Shown here piece by piece: positions 17,107 through 26,061 of a DNA stretch of 64,000 bases. The stretch is from Salinimicrobium catena. Lineage in GTDB: Bacteria > Bacteroidota > Bacteroidia > Flavobacteriales > Flavobacteriaceae. The notes beneath the pieces were generated by a model, which saw only the letters and a list, made by a program, of their open reading frames with translations, was not told the origin of the DNA and ran no database searches. Location: the NCBI RefSeq assembly GCF_900102915.1, contig NZ_FNGG01000001.1, positions 124,001 through 188,000 of the forward strand. Direction: 5' to 3'. The first letter of the stretch is position 1; every line of letters begins with the position of its first letter. A program made the translations under genes and the position numbers.

Positions 17107-17547
17107 ATGACAACAGTAAACGTTTATCTTACCTTTAACGGCAACTGCCGCGAAGCATTTGAGTTTTACAAGTCGGCCTTTGGCGGGGAATTCGATTATA
17201 TAGGCACCTTTGCCGAAATGCCTCCCCGCGAAGATGCACCCCCTCTACCCGATTCAGAAAAAGACAAGATCATGCACGTTAGCCTGCCAATTAGCGAGGA
17301 AACAGCATTGATGGGCAGCGATACCTCTGAAGCGTTTGGACCTCCCGTCAAAGAAGGCAATAATTTCTCTATTTCCATTAATACCGAAAGTACAGAGGAA
17401 GCCGATGAGCTGTTCAATACCCTCTCGGAAGGCGGAAAAGTGACCATGCCGCTGGAAAAGACCTTTTGGAGCCCGTATTTTGGAATGCTTACCGATAAAT
17501 TCGGTATCAACTGGATGGTGAATGTAGACCAGGGGGAGAATGTTTAA
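17107..17547 (+). CDS. VOC-superfamily protein (PhnB/glyoxalase-like)
   Basis: The 146-residue protein starts at the ATG at 17107. It opens with TVNVYLTFNGNCREAFEFYKS, the typical start of 3-demethylubiquinone-methyltransferase-like/PhnB VOC proteins. It ends with the WSPYFGMLTDKFGINWMVN block. Such proteins form paired beta-alpha-beta-beta-beta modules and often dimerise. No catalytic function can be assigned. It is convergent with the nirK-nirV-sco operon. Confidence 0.85.
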   Translation: MTTVNVYLTFNGNCREAFEFYKSAFGGEFDYIGTFAEMPPREDAPPLPDSEKDKIMHVSLPISEETALMGSDTSEAFGPPVKEGNNFSISINTESTEEADELFNTLSEGGKVTMPLEKTFWSPYFGMLTDKFGINWMVNVDQGENV

Positions 17548-17566
17548 TTTTCCAAAAAAATTACTA

Positions 17567-17600
17567 TAAAAAAAAACCGAGAAGAAATTCTTCCCGGTCC
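17567..17600 (-). terminator. terminator of the nirK-nirV-sco operon
   Basis: On the minus strand an imperfect GC-containing stem (ACCGGGAAGAA with TTCTTCTCGGT, one mismatch) is followed by nine T, about 30-60 nt after the sco stop codon. Confidence 0.75.
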
Positions 17601-17628
17601 TATTTTGATCGATCTGAAAAATTACATG

Positions 17629-18252
17629 CTAATTTGAAACTTCCTGGTGAATCGCAGTGACGGTTTCGGCATTGTCCACACCCAGTCCTTCCTGTTGATG
17701 TACCAGCACGCCTTCCTCATCAAATACGCTGATGATATTGGAGTGCGAAAAATCAATTGGAGAGATCTTCTTGTAACTCACAGCCAATACGGCAGCGAAT
17801 TCCCGGGTGTCTTCTGGTGTGCCCCGAAGAAACATCCAGTGGTCATCTGTCATGAGATTCTCTTCAGAAAACTTTTTAAGACGCTGCGGGGTGTCGGTTT
17901 CAGGGTCAATGCTCACCATGATGAACTTCACCTTGTCCAGATCCTTTTCAGGCACCTGCTTCTCAATGTTCCGCATATCGGCGACCAGCCTGGGGCAGGC
18001 AGCTTTGCAGGAGGTGTAGATCATGACCATTACAAGCACATTGCCCCGCAGGTCCTTTAGCTCAATATTCTCATTTTCCTGGGTGGTCCAGGTTGAAGGC
18101 AGATTATATATGGAAAGTTCCGGCAGCTCTTTAGTAAGGTTCAAAACAGCTTTATTTTCAGCTATTTCCTTCACAACTTCCTTCTTTGCCTCCCCGTTAT
18201 CACAGGCAGTCATCAATCCAAATACGCTTAATAATAAGATCAGTTTTTTCAT
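17629..18252 (-). CDS. SCO1/SenC-family copper chaperone lipoprotein
   Basis: SCO proteins are thioredoxin-fold copper-binding proteins that load copper centres. The 207-residue protein has a lipoprotein signal (LMTAC, Cys17), the copper motif CKAAC, and a distal His in DFSHSNIISVFD. It is last in the minus-strand order nirK-nirV-sco, 10 nt after nirV. A function in metallating the copper nitrite reductase, or the nearby cbb3 oxidase, is the natural inference. Confidence 0.92.
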   Translation of the reverse strand: MKKLILLLSVFGLMTACDNGEAKKEVVKEIAENKAVLNLTKELPELSIYNLPSTWTTQENENIELKDLRGNVLVMVMIYTSCKAACPRLVADMRNIEKQVPEKDLDKVKFIMVSIDPETDTPQRLKKFSEENLMTDDHWMFLRGTPEDTREFAAVLAVSYKKISPIDFSHSNIISVFDEEGVLVHQQEGLGVDNAETVTAIHQEVSN

Positions 18253-18262
18253 TTTCCTTGTG

Positions 18263-19042
18263 TTAAAGAGCTTCGGGTTTTACATCCTGTACACACCTAA
18301 AGCCCAGGTTCTTTATTGAATATTTCGCTTTCATACTTCCGCGGAAGGCATAGCGCATAAAGGCCGCATAATTCATCAGGTCTGTCGCGCCCACAGCCGC
18401 GGCACCGCAAAACAGGTTGTTCTCGCCTGTACTGTCCTGCCGGGATTCGCCGGTGATCAACACCGAATTGAAATCAAGCGTCCATTCCCATACCAGTCCG
18501 TGCAGGTCATACACTCCCCAATAATTTTTAAAGGTCTGCCCAATGCGGTTCTTATAGGTATTTGGCGTCTCATACCAGCCAAGAATGAATCTGTTGTATG
18601 ACTTTTCTTCGCGGGCATCGGCTTTTTCCTTATTGGCCATGGCCACGTATTCCCATTCGTCTACGGTCGGCAAACGTTTGCCCTGGCATTCGCAGTAGTT
18701 CTTTGCTGCATACCAGGAAACGTTGGTGACAGGAGCATCCTCGAACTGATCCTCGCCCAAAGTTTCATCATCTTTCCAGTCCTTCAGGTAATTCTCGTCT
18801 GCAAAAAGTTTTTTTACCTTCGAACGCTTCCACTGCGGATTCTCCTTTACGAACTTCTGAAATTGGGCATTGGTCACGGGATATACGTCCATCAGGAAGT
18901 CGCCCACCGGGATCTCGGTCTTTGTTCCGTAGAGCGGCACGAATTCCCCGCCTTCGATCTCCACCATTGAATCAGACTGGCCATAAAGCTGGCTCTGTAT
19001 CAATACCGTGAAGCAAATGGCCAATCTGATTAAACTTTTCAT
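18263..19042 (-). CDS. nirV: NirV-like formylglycine-generating-enzyme (SUMF1) domain protein
   Basis: The 259-residue exported protein has a signal peptide (about 1-21, ending LYGQ) and a full SUMF1/FGE-sulfatase domain, with VEIEGGEF, DVYPVTNAQFQKF, PVTNVSWYAAKNYCECQGKRLPT, LHGLVWEWT and a closing RGS...GFRC. The FGE catalytic cysteine pair is not preserved in its usual form. Genes of this kind called nirV accompany nirK in several denitrifiers; their biochemical role is unknown. It lies 27 nt downstream of nirK and 10 nt upstream of sco. Confidence 0.88.
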   Translation of the reverse strand: MKSLIRLAICFTVLIQSQLYGQSDSMVEIEGGEFVPLYGTKTEIPVGDFLMDVYPVTNAQFQKFVKENPQWKRSKVKKLFADENYLKDWKDDETLGEDQFEDAPVTNVSWYAAKNYCECQGKRLPTVDEWEYVAMANKEKADAREEKSYNRFILGWYETPNTYKNRIGQTFKNYWGVYDLHGLVWEWTLDFNSVLITGESRQDSTGENNLFCGAAAVGATDLMNYAAFMRYAFRGSMKAKYSIKNLGFRCVQDVKPEAL

Positions 19043-19069
19043 TGTTCCTGAAATTTAAATTTTGAGCTA

Positions 19070-20521
19070 CTACTTTCTGGATTTCACCATTTCGGTGGTA
19101 ACTTCTGTCTTATTGTTGCCCCAGTTGTTGTACACATAGGTAAGCACGGCTGCAACATCCTCGTCAGAAATATTTTGTTTAGGCATGGCGCTGTTGTAGA
19201 TATTTCCGTTCACTTCCACTTCTCCGGAGAGACCGAATTTCACCACTTCTATTGCCCTGTGCACATCTGCATTCAGGTAGTCTGAATTGGCAAGCGGAGG
19301 GAAAGCGTTAGGGATACCGGCACCGGTAGCCTGGTGGCAGGCAAGACAGTTCTGAGTGTACACCTGCTTACCTCTTTCCATTTTTTCGGCAAGAGATGCT
19401 TCGGAAACCTGAGCAGTTTCAGCTTCTTCAGTAACTTCGGCTGAAGCGGTAGTACCTGGATTGTATACATTTTCAGCAATTTTACCACCCCAAACTTTTT
19501 CATTCTCTTCACCTTCCACTTTCAGAATTCCCAGGGCTCCTTTATTGAAAGCCCTGAAGATGGAGTGGTCAACCAACACCAGGTTACCGGGTACGTCAAC
19601 TTTGAATTCCACGATGGCAGCACCACCGGCAGGGATAAGAGTGGTTTGTACATTCTCGTTGATCATGGCACCACCTTCAACGTGTACCTTGTCAAAGATC
19701 TCTCCAATAACGTGGAAAGAAGAAACCAGGTTAGGACCACCGTTACCTACGAACAATCTTACGGTCTCTCCCACCTTCGCGGTAAGGGCGTTGTCTCCGG
19801 TTAGCCCGCCAACTTTTCCGTTGAACACCACATAATCGGCATCCTCGTCAACGGCTTTTTCCATGCTAAAGGCCTGCAGCCCTCTTTCGCCATTTTCACC
19901 TTCAGTATAGAAATCTCCCTGCATTACATAGTATTCTTTATCAACAGGTTCAAGTCCGCCTTCGGGCTCAACAAGAATAAGTCCGTACATTCCGTTTGCG
20001 ATGTGCATTCCCACAGGGGCAGTGGCACAGTGGTACACATAAAGTCCGGGGTTCATGGTTTTGAAAGTGAACACGGCTTCATGGCCGGGAGCCACAAATG
20101 AAGATTCGGCTCCGCCTCCGGGACCGGTCACCGCGTGCAGGTCAATGTTGTGAGGCAGTTTACTGTCCGGGTGGTTCTTTAAGTGGAACTCTATTTCGTC
20201 TCCTACTCTTGTACGTATAAAGCTTCCCGGAACGGTACCGTCAAATGTCCAGTACACATAGCTAACGCCGTCGCTCATTTCCATTTCTTTTTCCACCACT
20301 TCCATATTAACTACGAGCTTTGTGGCGGCTCTTTTTCCTACCGGCCGCGGAACCATAGGCGGCGCAGTTAGTTCGGCTTCACTTTCGCCGTAAACTTTCA
20401 TTTTTTCAGGCTGTTCTTTGGCTGCCACGGCCTTTTCACAAGAAGTAAGCACCCCGGCTAAAACAGCGGCTGCAAAGAACAGGTAAACCAGTTTCAATTT
20501 AGATGTTTTAGAATTTTTCAT
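19070..20521 (-). CDS. nirK: copper nitrite reductase NirK (AniA type) fused to cytochrome c, lipoprotein
   Basis: NirK reduces nitrite to NO with type 1 and type 2 copper. The 483-residue chain begins with a lipoprotein signal (GVLTSC), then two cupredoxin domains with copper ligands in [25 protein letters not shown] (Cys near 165) and [10 protein letters not shown]. The [16 protein letters not shown] stretch is close to Neisseria AniA. A linker of about 30 residues leads to a C-terminal class I cytochrome c domain with CLACH at 392-396, a built-in electron donor. The ATG at 20521 is chosen because the promoter (-7 box 20558-20565) lies downstream of the alternative start at 20560. It is the first gene of nirK-nirV-sco. 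Confidence 0.95.
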   Translation of the reverse strand: MKNSKTSKLKLVYLFFAAAVLAGVLTSCEKAVAAKEQPEKMKVYGESEAELTAPPMVPRPVGKRAATKLVVNMEVVEKEMEMSDGVSYVYWTFDGTVPGSFIRTRVGDEIEFHLKNHPDSKLPHNIDLHAVTGPGGGAESSFVAPGHEAVFTFKTMNPGLYVYHCATAPVGMHIANGMYGLILVEPEGGLEPVDKEYYVMQGDFYTEGENGERGLQAFSMEKAVDEDADYVVFNGKVGGLTGDNALTAKVGETVRLFVGNGGPNLVSSFHVIGEIFDKVHVEGGAMINENVQTTLIPAGGAAIVEFKVDVPGNLVLVDHSIFRAFNKGALGILKVEGEENEKVWGGKIAENVYNPGTTASAEVTEEAETAQVSEASLAEKMERGKQVYTQNCLACHQATGAGIPNAFPPLANSDYLNADVHRAIEVVKFGLSGEVEVNGNIYNSAMPKQNISDEDVAAVLTYVYNNWGNNKTEVTTEMVKSRK

Positions 20522-20557
20522 GATCGGATTTTTAGAAGTCAATTTTAATTTCAGACA

Positions 20558-20600
20558 CAAATGTCCTAAATAGGTTCCGGGCTAAATATGAGCGTAATCA
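20558..20600 (-). promoter_or_regulatory. Crp/Fnr-type operator plus -7 box for nirK
   Basis: The minus strand reads ATGA-TTACGC-TCATAT (20600-20589), then the -7 box GACATTTG (20565-20558), spacing 29.5 nt. It is divergent from the cbb3 promoter, whose palindrome is 56 bp away. Confidence 0.8.
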
Positions 20601-20644
20601 TATCTGCCTGAATTTTTTACGAAAATCGATTTCTTTTCAAAACC

Positions 20645-20687
20645 TGATCGAGGTCATATTTAGAGAAAGAGACACCTCCTAGTTTTG
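20645..20687 (+). promoter_or_regulatory. Crp/Fnr-type operator plus -7 box for the cbb3 operon
   Basis: Palindrome CTGA-TCGAGG-TCATAT (20645-20656) and a perfect -7 box TAGTTTTG at 20680-20687, spacing 29.5 nt. The start of transcription near 20692 leaves only about 14 nt before ccoS. Confidence 0.85.
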
Positions 20688-20705
20688 CCCCCTAATAAAA
20701 TAGGT

Positions 20706-20882
20706 ATGAGCGTAATCTATTTGTTACTGACAGTAAGTATTACTGTAGCGGTATTCTTTTTCATTGTTTTTATCCTGGCCGTTAGGAAAGGACAATTTGA
20801 TGATGATTATACCCCTTCGGTACGTATGCTGTTCGAAGATGAGCTTGTCAAAGAAAAAACAAACAAATCCAGTAAACATTAA
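20706..20882 (+). CDS. ccoS: cbb3 oxidase maturation protein CcoS
   Basis: CcoS is a small one-helix protein needed to insert cofactors into the cbb3 oxidase. The 58-residue protein has the family start MSVIYLLL, one membrane helix (about 2-25), then the conserved AVRKGQFDD segment. It opens the cco operon, 10 nt before ccoNO. The ATG at 20706 is preferred over an in-frame CTG/TTG-type start further upstream, because the predicted transcript starts near 20692. Confidence 0.9.
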   Translation: MSVIYLLLTVSITVAVFFFIVFILAVRKGQFDDDYTPSVRMLFEDELVKEKTNKSSKH

Positions 20883-20892
20883 CAAATCAAGT

Positions 20893-23091
20893 ATGGAATT
20901 GCAACAGTTCTATTACGACAACAAGATCGTAAAAAACTTTCTCTATGCCACCCTGTTCTGGGGCGTAGTGGGAATGTCGGTGGGCCTTTTACTGGCCTTC
21001 ATGTTTTTATTCCCTAATCTAACCGATGGGATCTCCTGGTTAAGCTTTGGCCGTTTGCGCCCTTTGCACACTAACGCGGTGATCTTCGCCTTTGTGGGTA
21101 ACGCCATTTTCGCGGGAGTGTATTACTCCACCCAGCGTCTGCTAAAAGCCAGGATGTACAGTGATATTTTGAGCAAGATCAATTTCTGGGGCTGGCAAGC
21201 CATTATAATAGGTGCCGCTATCACTCTGCCAATGGGCTTTACCAGCTCAAAAGAATATGCCGAGCTGGAATGGCCTTTTGACATTGCCATTGCAGTGGTG
21301 TGGGTCGTATTTGGCTGGAACCTCATCGCCACCATCTTTAAAAGAAGACAGCGCCACCTATATGTTGCGATCTGGTTCTACATTGCCACTTTCGTGACCG
21401 TAGCCGTGCTGCACATCTTTAACAGCCTCGCTATTCCGGTAGGATTGTTCAAGAGTTATTCGGTTTATGCCGGAGTGCAGGATGCGCTGGTGCAGTGGTG
21501 GTACGGGCACAATGCTGTTGCGTTCTTCCTGACCACTCCTTTCCTTGGCCTTATGTACTATTTTGTACCTAAAGCCGCTAACAGACCGGTATACTCCTAT
21601 AAATTATCTATCATTCACTTCTGGTCCCTGATCTTTATCTATATATGGGCCGGACCTCACCACTTGCTATATTCCTCGTTACCGGACTGGGCTCAGAACC
21701 TTGGGGTTGCCTTTTCTGTAATGCTCCTTATGCCTTCCTGGGGAGGGATGATCAACGGATTGCTTACCCTGCGCGGAGCATGGGATAAAGTAAAAGCAGA
21801 TCCTGTACTTAAGTTCATGGTGGTAGCCATTACCGGTTACGGGATGGCCACTTTTGAAGGCCCTATGCTTTCCCTTAAAAATGTGAACGCGATTGCCCAC
21901 TTTAGTGACTGGGTTATTGCACACGTGCATGTGGGAGCACTTGCCTGGAACGGATTCCTGACCTTTGGTATGGTTTACTGGCTGGTGCCAAGAATGTTCA
22001 AGACAAAACTGTTCTCTATAAAACTGGCCAACACCCACTTCTGGGTAGGAACCCTTGGAATTATCCTTTACGCGCTGCCAATGTATGTGGCCGGTTTCGT
22101 GCAGGCTTCCATGTGGAAGCAGTTCAATCCTGACGGTACCCTTGTCTACGGAAACTTTTTGGAGACCGTGACCGAGATCATCCCGATGTACTGGTTCAGG
22201 GCTATTGGAGGAAGCATGTATATCCTCGGAATGTTCATTCTGTTATACAACGTGTACAAGACCATCAGATCTGGTTCACAGGTAACCGATGAATTGGCTG
22301 AAGCGGCTCCTCTTGAAAAGATCAGTAAAAGAAGGCTTGTAGGAGAAGGATTCCACACCTGGCTGGAAAGAAGACCTGTTCAATTGACCATTTTAGCGAC
22401 TATCGCCATCCTTATTGGAGGTATCATTCAGATCGTTCCTACTATTCTTGTTAAATCGAACATCCCGACCATCACCAGCGTGAAGCCCTACACTCCGCTG
22501 GAACTGGAAGGAAGGGATATCTATATCAGGGAAAGCTGTGTTTCCTGTCATTCGCAGATGATCCGTCCTTTTAGAAGTGAAGTGGAGCGATACGGAGAAT
22601 ACTCCAAAGCAGGCGAATATGTGTACGATCACCCGTTCCTTTGGGGAAGTAAACGTACCGGACCTGACCTGATGAGAATTGGCGGAAAGTATTCAGATAA
22701 CTGGCATTTTAACCATATGTACGACCCGCAGAGTACCTCAGCAGGATCTATCATGCCCGGTTACAAGTGGCTGATCACCGATAAGGATGACCGCTCCAAC
22801 ATTGAGGCTAAAATGAGAGCCATGGTAAAACTGGGAGTGCCTTATACTGAAGAAGAGATCGCCAACGCACAGCTTTCAATGGAAGAACAGGCTTCTCAAA
22901 TTCAGAAGAACCTGTACAACGACCCCGATTTCGTGGCCACTTATGAGGCAGATAAACAATATGCCGAAGAGAACGGACTGGATTTCGTGGAAATGAAAGA
23001 CCGTGAGATCGTTGCCCTCATCGCCTATATCCAGAGACTGGGAACAGACATCAAGATAAAAGAGCCTGAAACTTCAACAACTTCAAACTAA
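20893..23091 (+). CDS. ccoNO: cbb3-type cytochrome c oxidase, fused subunits I and II (CcoN-CcoO)
   Basis: This is the catalytic core of the high-affinity oxygen-reducing terminal oxidase. The 732-residue chain fuses CcoN (about 1-480, 12 or more helices) with CcoO (about 490-725). CcoN heme and CuB ligands are visible in LHTNAVIFAF, WYGHNAVAFF, AGPHHLLYS and AHVHVGALAW. CcoO contributes one c heme, CVSCH at 549-553, in the hallmark SCHSQMIRPFR, and GSIMPGYKWL supplies the axial Met. The CcoN-CcoO fusion is characteristic of Bacteroidota. The ATG at 20893 gives a standard CcoN N-terminus (MELQQFYYDNKIVKNF). Confidence 0.96.
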   Translation: MELQQFYYDNKIVKNFLYATLFWGVVGMSVGLLLAFMFLFPNLTDGISWLSFGRLRPLHTNAVIFAFVGNAIFAGVYYSTQRLLKARMYSDILSKINFWGWQAIIIGAAITLPMGFTSSKEYAELEWPFDIAIAVVWVVFGWNLIATIFKRRQRHLYVAIWFYIATFVTVAVLHIFNSLAIPVGLFKSYSVYAGVQDALVQWWYGHNAVAFFLTTPFLGLMYYFVPKAANRPVYSYKLSIIHFWSLIFIYIWAGPHHLLYSSLPDWAQNLGVAFSVMLLMPSWGGMINGLLTLRGAWDKVKADPVLKFMVVAITGYGMATFEGPMLSLKNVNAIAHFSDWVIAHVHVGALAWNGFLTFGMVYWLVPRMFKTKLFSIKLANTHFWVGTLGIILYALPMYVAGFVQASMWKQFNPDGTLVYGNFLETVTEIIPMYWFRAIGGSMYILGMFILLYNVYKTIRSGSQVTDELAEAAPLEKISKRRLVGEGFHTWLERRPVQLTILATIAILIGGIIQIVPTILVKSNIPTITSVKPYTPLELEGRDIYIRESCVSCHSQMIRPFRSEVERYGEYSKAGEYVYDHPFLWGSKRTGPDLMRIGGKYSDNWHFNHMYDPQSTSAGSIMPGYKWLITDKDDRSNIEAKMRAMVKLGVPYTEEEIANAQLSMEEQASQIQKNLYNDPDFVATYEADKQYAEENGLDFVEMKDREIVALIAYIQRLGTDIKIKEPETSTTSN

Positions 23092-23097
23092 GACATC

Positions 23098-23283
23098 ATG
23101 TTAAAATTCATCAAAGGACATATGGAGACCATTGCAGGAATCGAGATCTACCCGATCCTTTCCCTGCTCATCTTCTTCGTCTTCTTCGTGTTGCTTTTCT
23201 GGTGGGTATTCACTGCCAGAAAAGACTATATAGAAAGAATGGAACAGATCCCTTTAGAAACTGAAAACGACCAATTAATATGA
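23098..23283 (+). CDS. ccoQ: CcoQ-like small subunit of cbb3 oxidase
   Basis: The 61-residue protein has one membrane helix (about 16-38: ILSLLIFFVFFVLLFWWVF) and a charged tail with ARKDYIERME. Position between ccoNO and ccoP, and size, identify it as CcoQ/FixQ, which stabilises the complex. The stop overlaps the ccoP start by 4 nt. Confidence 0.8.
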   Translation: MLKFIKGHMETIAGIEIYPILSLLIFFVFFVLLFWWVFTARKDYIERMEQIPLETENDQLI

Positions 23284-24161
23284 GACATGCAATCCCGGCC
23301 TGGATAAGAATACCGGTTATCTTTTTGATAATCGTCGGCGGAATGGAGTACTTCATTGACTCCGGAGATCAATTCGCCTTCATAGAGTACCCTATGCTTC
23401 AATTGGTGCTGTTATTCATTCTGTTGTTGCTGATCTCAGCTGAGATCGTCTTAGCAGCTTTTGAAAACATCCTTTTCAAATCGCTTTCACCCGAAGCCAA
23501 GGAAAAATACATGGCTGCGAATGAAAAGCGCATGGAGAAATATGATCTTAAAAAGATCTACAGAAAATTGATGGGAACCCGGCCAATTTCAGAAGAAAGA
23601 GACCTGGAACTTGACCACAACTATGACGGGATCAAGGAGCTTGACAACAAGCTTCCGCCATGGTGGCTTTACTCCTTCTATGTTTCGATAGTTTTTGCTG
23701 CAGGTTACATGGCCTACTACCACCTACTTGACGGTGACAGCCAGGTGATGGAGTTTGAACAGGAAATGGCTGCTGCGCAGGAAGCTATTAAAGAATATAA
23801 AAAGAATGCGCCAGACCTTATCGATGCAGAATCTGTAGTAGCACTTACAGACCCTGCCGAACTGGAAAAAGGAGCATCAATCTACCAGACCAATTGTATG
23901 GCGTGCCATGCAGCCGACGGTGGAGGTGGAATCGGACCTAATTTGACCGATGAACACTGGATCCTTGGTGGCGGCATCAAGAACATCTTCCATACGGTAA
24001 GTGAAGGTGGCCGCTCCGGAAAAGGAATGGTAGCATGGAAATCTACTTTGAGTCCGACCGAAATCCAGCAGGTATCCAGCTATGTCTTGAGCCTGCAGGG
24101 TACCACTCCGGCTAACCCTAAAGAAGCCGAAGGAGACGTCTGGACAGCAGATTCAGAATAA
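23280..24161 (+). CDS. ccoP: cbb3 oxidase subunit III CcoP with a single c-type heme
   Basis: CcoP carries electrons into the cbb3 complex. The 293-residue protein has two N-terminal helices (about 8-60) and a third near 127-147 (PPWWLYSFYVSIVFAAGYMAYYH, the CcoP signature). A cytochrome c domain follows with one heme motif, CMACH near 206-210, and GKGMVAWK supplying the axial Met. Canonical proteobacterial CcoP carries two CxxCH motifs; I find only one here, and the protein is correspondingly short at the C-terminus. It overlaps ccoQ by 4 nt. Confidence 0.93.
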   Translation: MRHAIPAWIRIPVIFLIIVGGMEYFIDSGDQFAFIEYPMLQLVLLFILLLLISAEIVLAAFENILFKSLSPEAKEKYMAANEKRMEKYDLKKIYRKLMGTRPISEERDLELDHNYDGIKELDNKLPPWWLYSFYVSIVFAAGYMAYYHLLDGDSQVMEFEQEMAAAQEAIKEYKKNAPDLIDAESVVALTDPAELEKGASIYQTNCMACHAADGGGGIGPNLTDEHWILGGGIKNIFHTVSEGGRSGKGMVAWKSTLSPTEIQQVSSYVLSLQGTTPANPKEAEGDVWTADSE

Positions 24162-24183
24162 TAGATTAGAGAATAGAAGAAAA

Positions 24184-25602
24184 GTGAGCAACAAGAGCGT
24201 AAGTTACCGGGACAGAATAGGCACCATGAACGATGAAGGAAAGCGGGCATGGGTATATCCTAAAAAACCGGCGGGCAACTTTTACAAATACCGCACCTGG
24301 TTTACCTGGTTCCTGCTCATTTTTCTTATTGCTTCGCCGTTCATTAGAGTAAACGGCAACCAATTCATGATGTTCAATGTCCTGGGGCGCGAATTCTACA
24401 TTTTCGGATTTCCGTTCTGGCCCCAGGATTTTTATATAGGCGTCACCGCCATGATCATTGGGGTGCTTTTCGTGACCCTCTTCACCAATGCCTACGGAAG
24501 GATCTTCTGCGGATGGATCTGCCCCCAGACTATTTTTATGGAAATGGTCTTTAGAAAAGTAGAGTACTGGATTGAAGGAGACCGCGGTGCCCAGATGAGG
24601 CTGGACAAGCAGGAATGGAATGCAGACAAGATCAGGAAAAAAGGCATCAAATGGTTCATCTTCTTTCTGATCTCCTTTGGCATTGCCAATGTATTTCTGG
24701 CTTACCTGGTAGGCAGTGACAGGCTGCTGCAGTACATTACCGCGGGACCCATTGAGAACCTGAGCACCTTCACGGCACTCATGATCTTCACCGGGGTCTT
24801 CTATTTCATTTTTGCCTGGTTCCGGGAACAGGTGTGCACCATTGCCTGTCCTTACGGAAGGCTGCAAAGTGTGCTGTTAGATAATAGATCTGTCGTGGTG
24901 GCCTATAACCATAAGCGGGGCGAGAGGCAACTGGGAAGATCAAAGTTCAAGAAGAATGAGAACCGTGCAGACCTTGGGAAAGGGGATTGTATAGACTGCT
25001 CCCAGTGTGTGCAGGTATGCCCTACGGGAATTGACATCAGGAACGGGACGCAGCTGGAGTGTATCAATTGTACGGCCTGCATCGACGCTTGTGACGCCAT
25101 GATGGAAAAAGTAGATCTGCCAAAAGGGTTGATCGGGTACTATTCCGAAGAAGATATTGAGAATGAGAGAAAATTCACCTTCACTCCCAGGATGAAAGGT
25201 TATGCCGCCATACTTTTTGTGCTGGTGGGAATACTTTCAGGCATGCTGTTTCTGCGGAATGATGTGGAGGCCACCATACTCAGGCTGCCGGGCCAGTTAT
25301 ATGAGGCCAAGGAAAATAATATGATCAGCAACGTGTATACTTTCAAGCTGATCAATAAAACAACGGGAAGTTTTGAAAACGTGAGTTTCAGGTTGCTTTC
25401 CCATGAAGGAAAAATTGAATCGGTAACCCATCAAAATATAATGGTCCCCGAAAAAGGGCTCGCAGAGGGTACCTTGTTCATAGAGATCAATAAGGCGCTG
25501 CTCGATGCCGAAAAGAGCAATGTGGAAATTGGAATTTACAGCGATAACGAATTGATAGAAACCACCAGCACCAATTTTATGGGGCCGCGAAGTTTCAGAT
25601 AA
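24184..25602 (+). CDS. ccoG: cytochrome c oxidase accessory protein CcoG (polyferredoxin)
   Basis: CcoG/FixG is a membrane polyferredoxin that takes part in copper reduction during cbb3 assembly. The 472-residue protein has about five membrane helices, the RIFCGWICPQTIFMEM motif (NapH-like), and EQVCTIACPYGR. Two 4Fe-4S clusters follow: CIDCSQCVQVCP from residue 269 and CINCTACIDACD. A C-terminal Ig-like FixG_C domain ends the protein. The start is the GTG at 24184, 22 nt after ccoP. Confidence 0.94.
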   Translation: MSNKSVSYRDRIGTMNDEGKRAWVYPKKPAGNFYKYRTWFTWFLLIFLIASPFIRVNGNQFMMFNVLGREFYIFGFPFWPQDFYIGVTAMIIGVLFVTLFTNAYGRIFCGWICPQTIFMEMVFRKVEYWIEGDRGAQMRLDKQEWNADKIRKKGIKWFIFFLISFGIANVFLAYLVGSDRLLQYITAGPIENLSTFTALMIFTGVFYFIFAWFREQVCTIACPYGRLQSVLLDNRSVVVAYNHKRGERQLGRSKFKKNENRADLGKGDCIDCSQCVQVCPTGIDIRNGTQLECINCTACIDACDAMMEKVDLPKGLIGYYSEEDIENERKFTFTPRMKGYAAILFVLVGILSGMLFLRNDVEATILRLPGQLYEAKENNMISNVYTFKLINKTTGSFENVSFRLLSHEGKIESVTHQNIMVPEKGLAEGTLFIEINKALLDAEKSNVEIGIYSDNELIETTSTNFMGPRSFR

Positions 25603-25614
25603 AAAAATATTGAG

Positions 25615-26061
25615 ATGAAAATAAATTGGGGTGCAGGCATCGTCTTGGCAATAATAGGTTTTGTGAGCTTTATCCTTTTCCTGGTGATCACCATGAGCAC
25701 AGATAAGGCTTACAGTCATGACCTGGTGACCGAAGAATATTATAAGACAGAGTTGGAGTTCCAGCAGCAGCTGAATAAAGAATCTAACGCCCAACATCTT
25801 TCAGAAAATATCAAGATCGAAAAATCATCTGAAGGGCTTATAGTTCATTTTCCTGAAGAACTGGACCCTTCACAAATAAAAGGTAAAATGTTCCTTTACC
25901 GGCCGTCAAACAAGCAACTGGACAGTGAGTTTCCTCTTTCATTGTCCTCTCATCAATTGCTCGTACCTGATAACCGCTTGGTGGGCGGCCGCTGGAACAT
26001 CCTCATTGACTGGACGGCAGGCAATGAAGCTTATTTCTATAAAGAAGAGATCAATTACTAA
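25615..26061 (+). CDS. ccoH: CcoH/FixH family assembly protein
   Basis: The 148-residue protein has one N-terminal membrane helix (about 5-25) followed by the HDLVTEEYYKTELEFQQQL segment typical of FixH, and a periplasmic beta domain. It stabilises cbb3 assembly intermediates. It starts 12 nt after ccoG, and its stop overlaps the next start (TAATG). Confidence 0.9.
   Translation: MKINWGAGIVLAIIGFVSFILFLVITMSTDKAYSHDLVTEEYYKTELEFQQQLNKESNAQHLSENIKIEKSSEGLIVHFPEELDPSQIKGKMFLYRPSNKQLDSEFPLSLSSHQLLVPDNRLVGGRWNILIDWTAGNEAYFYKEEINY

Noticed and set aside
20764-20892. Upstream extension of ccoNO from 20764.
   Set aside because: It overlaps ccoS, and the ATG at 20893 gives the standard CcoN N-terminus.
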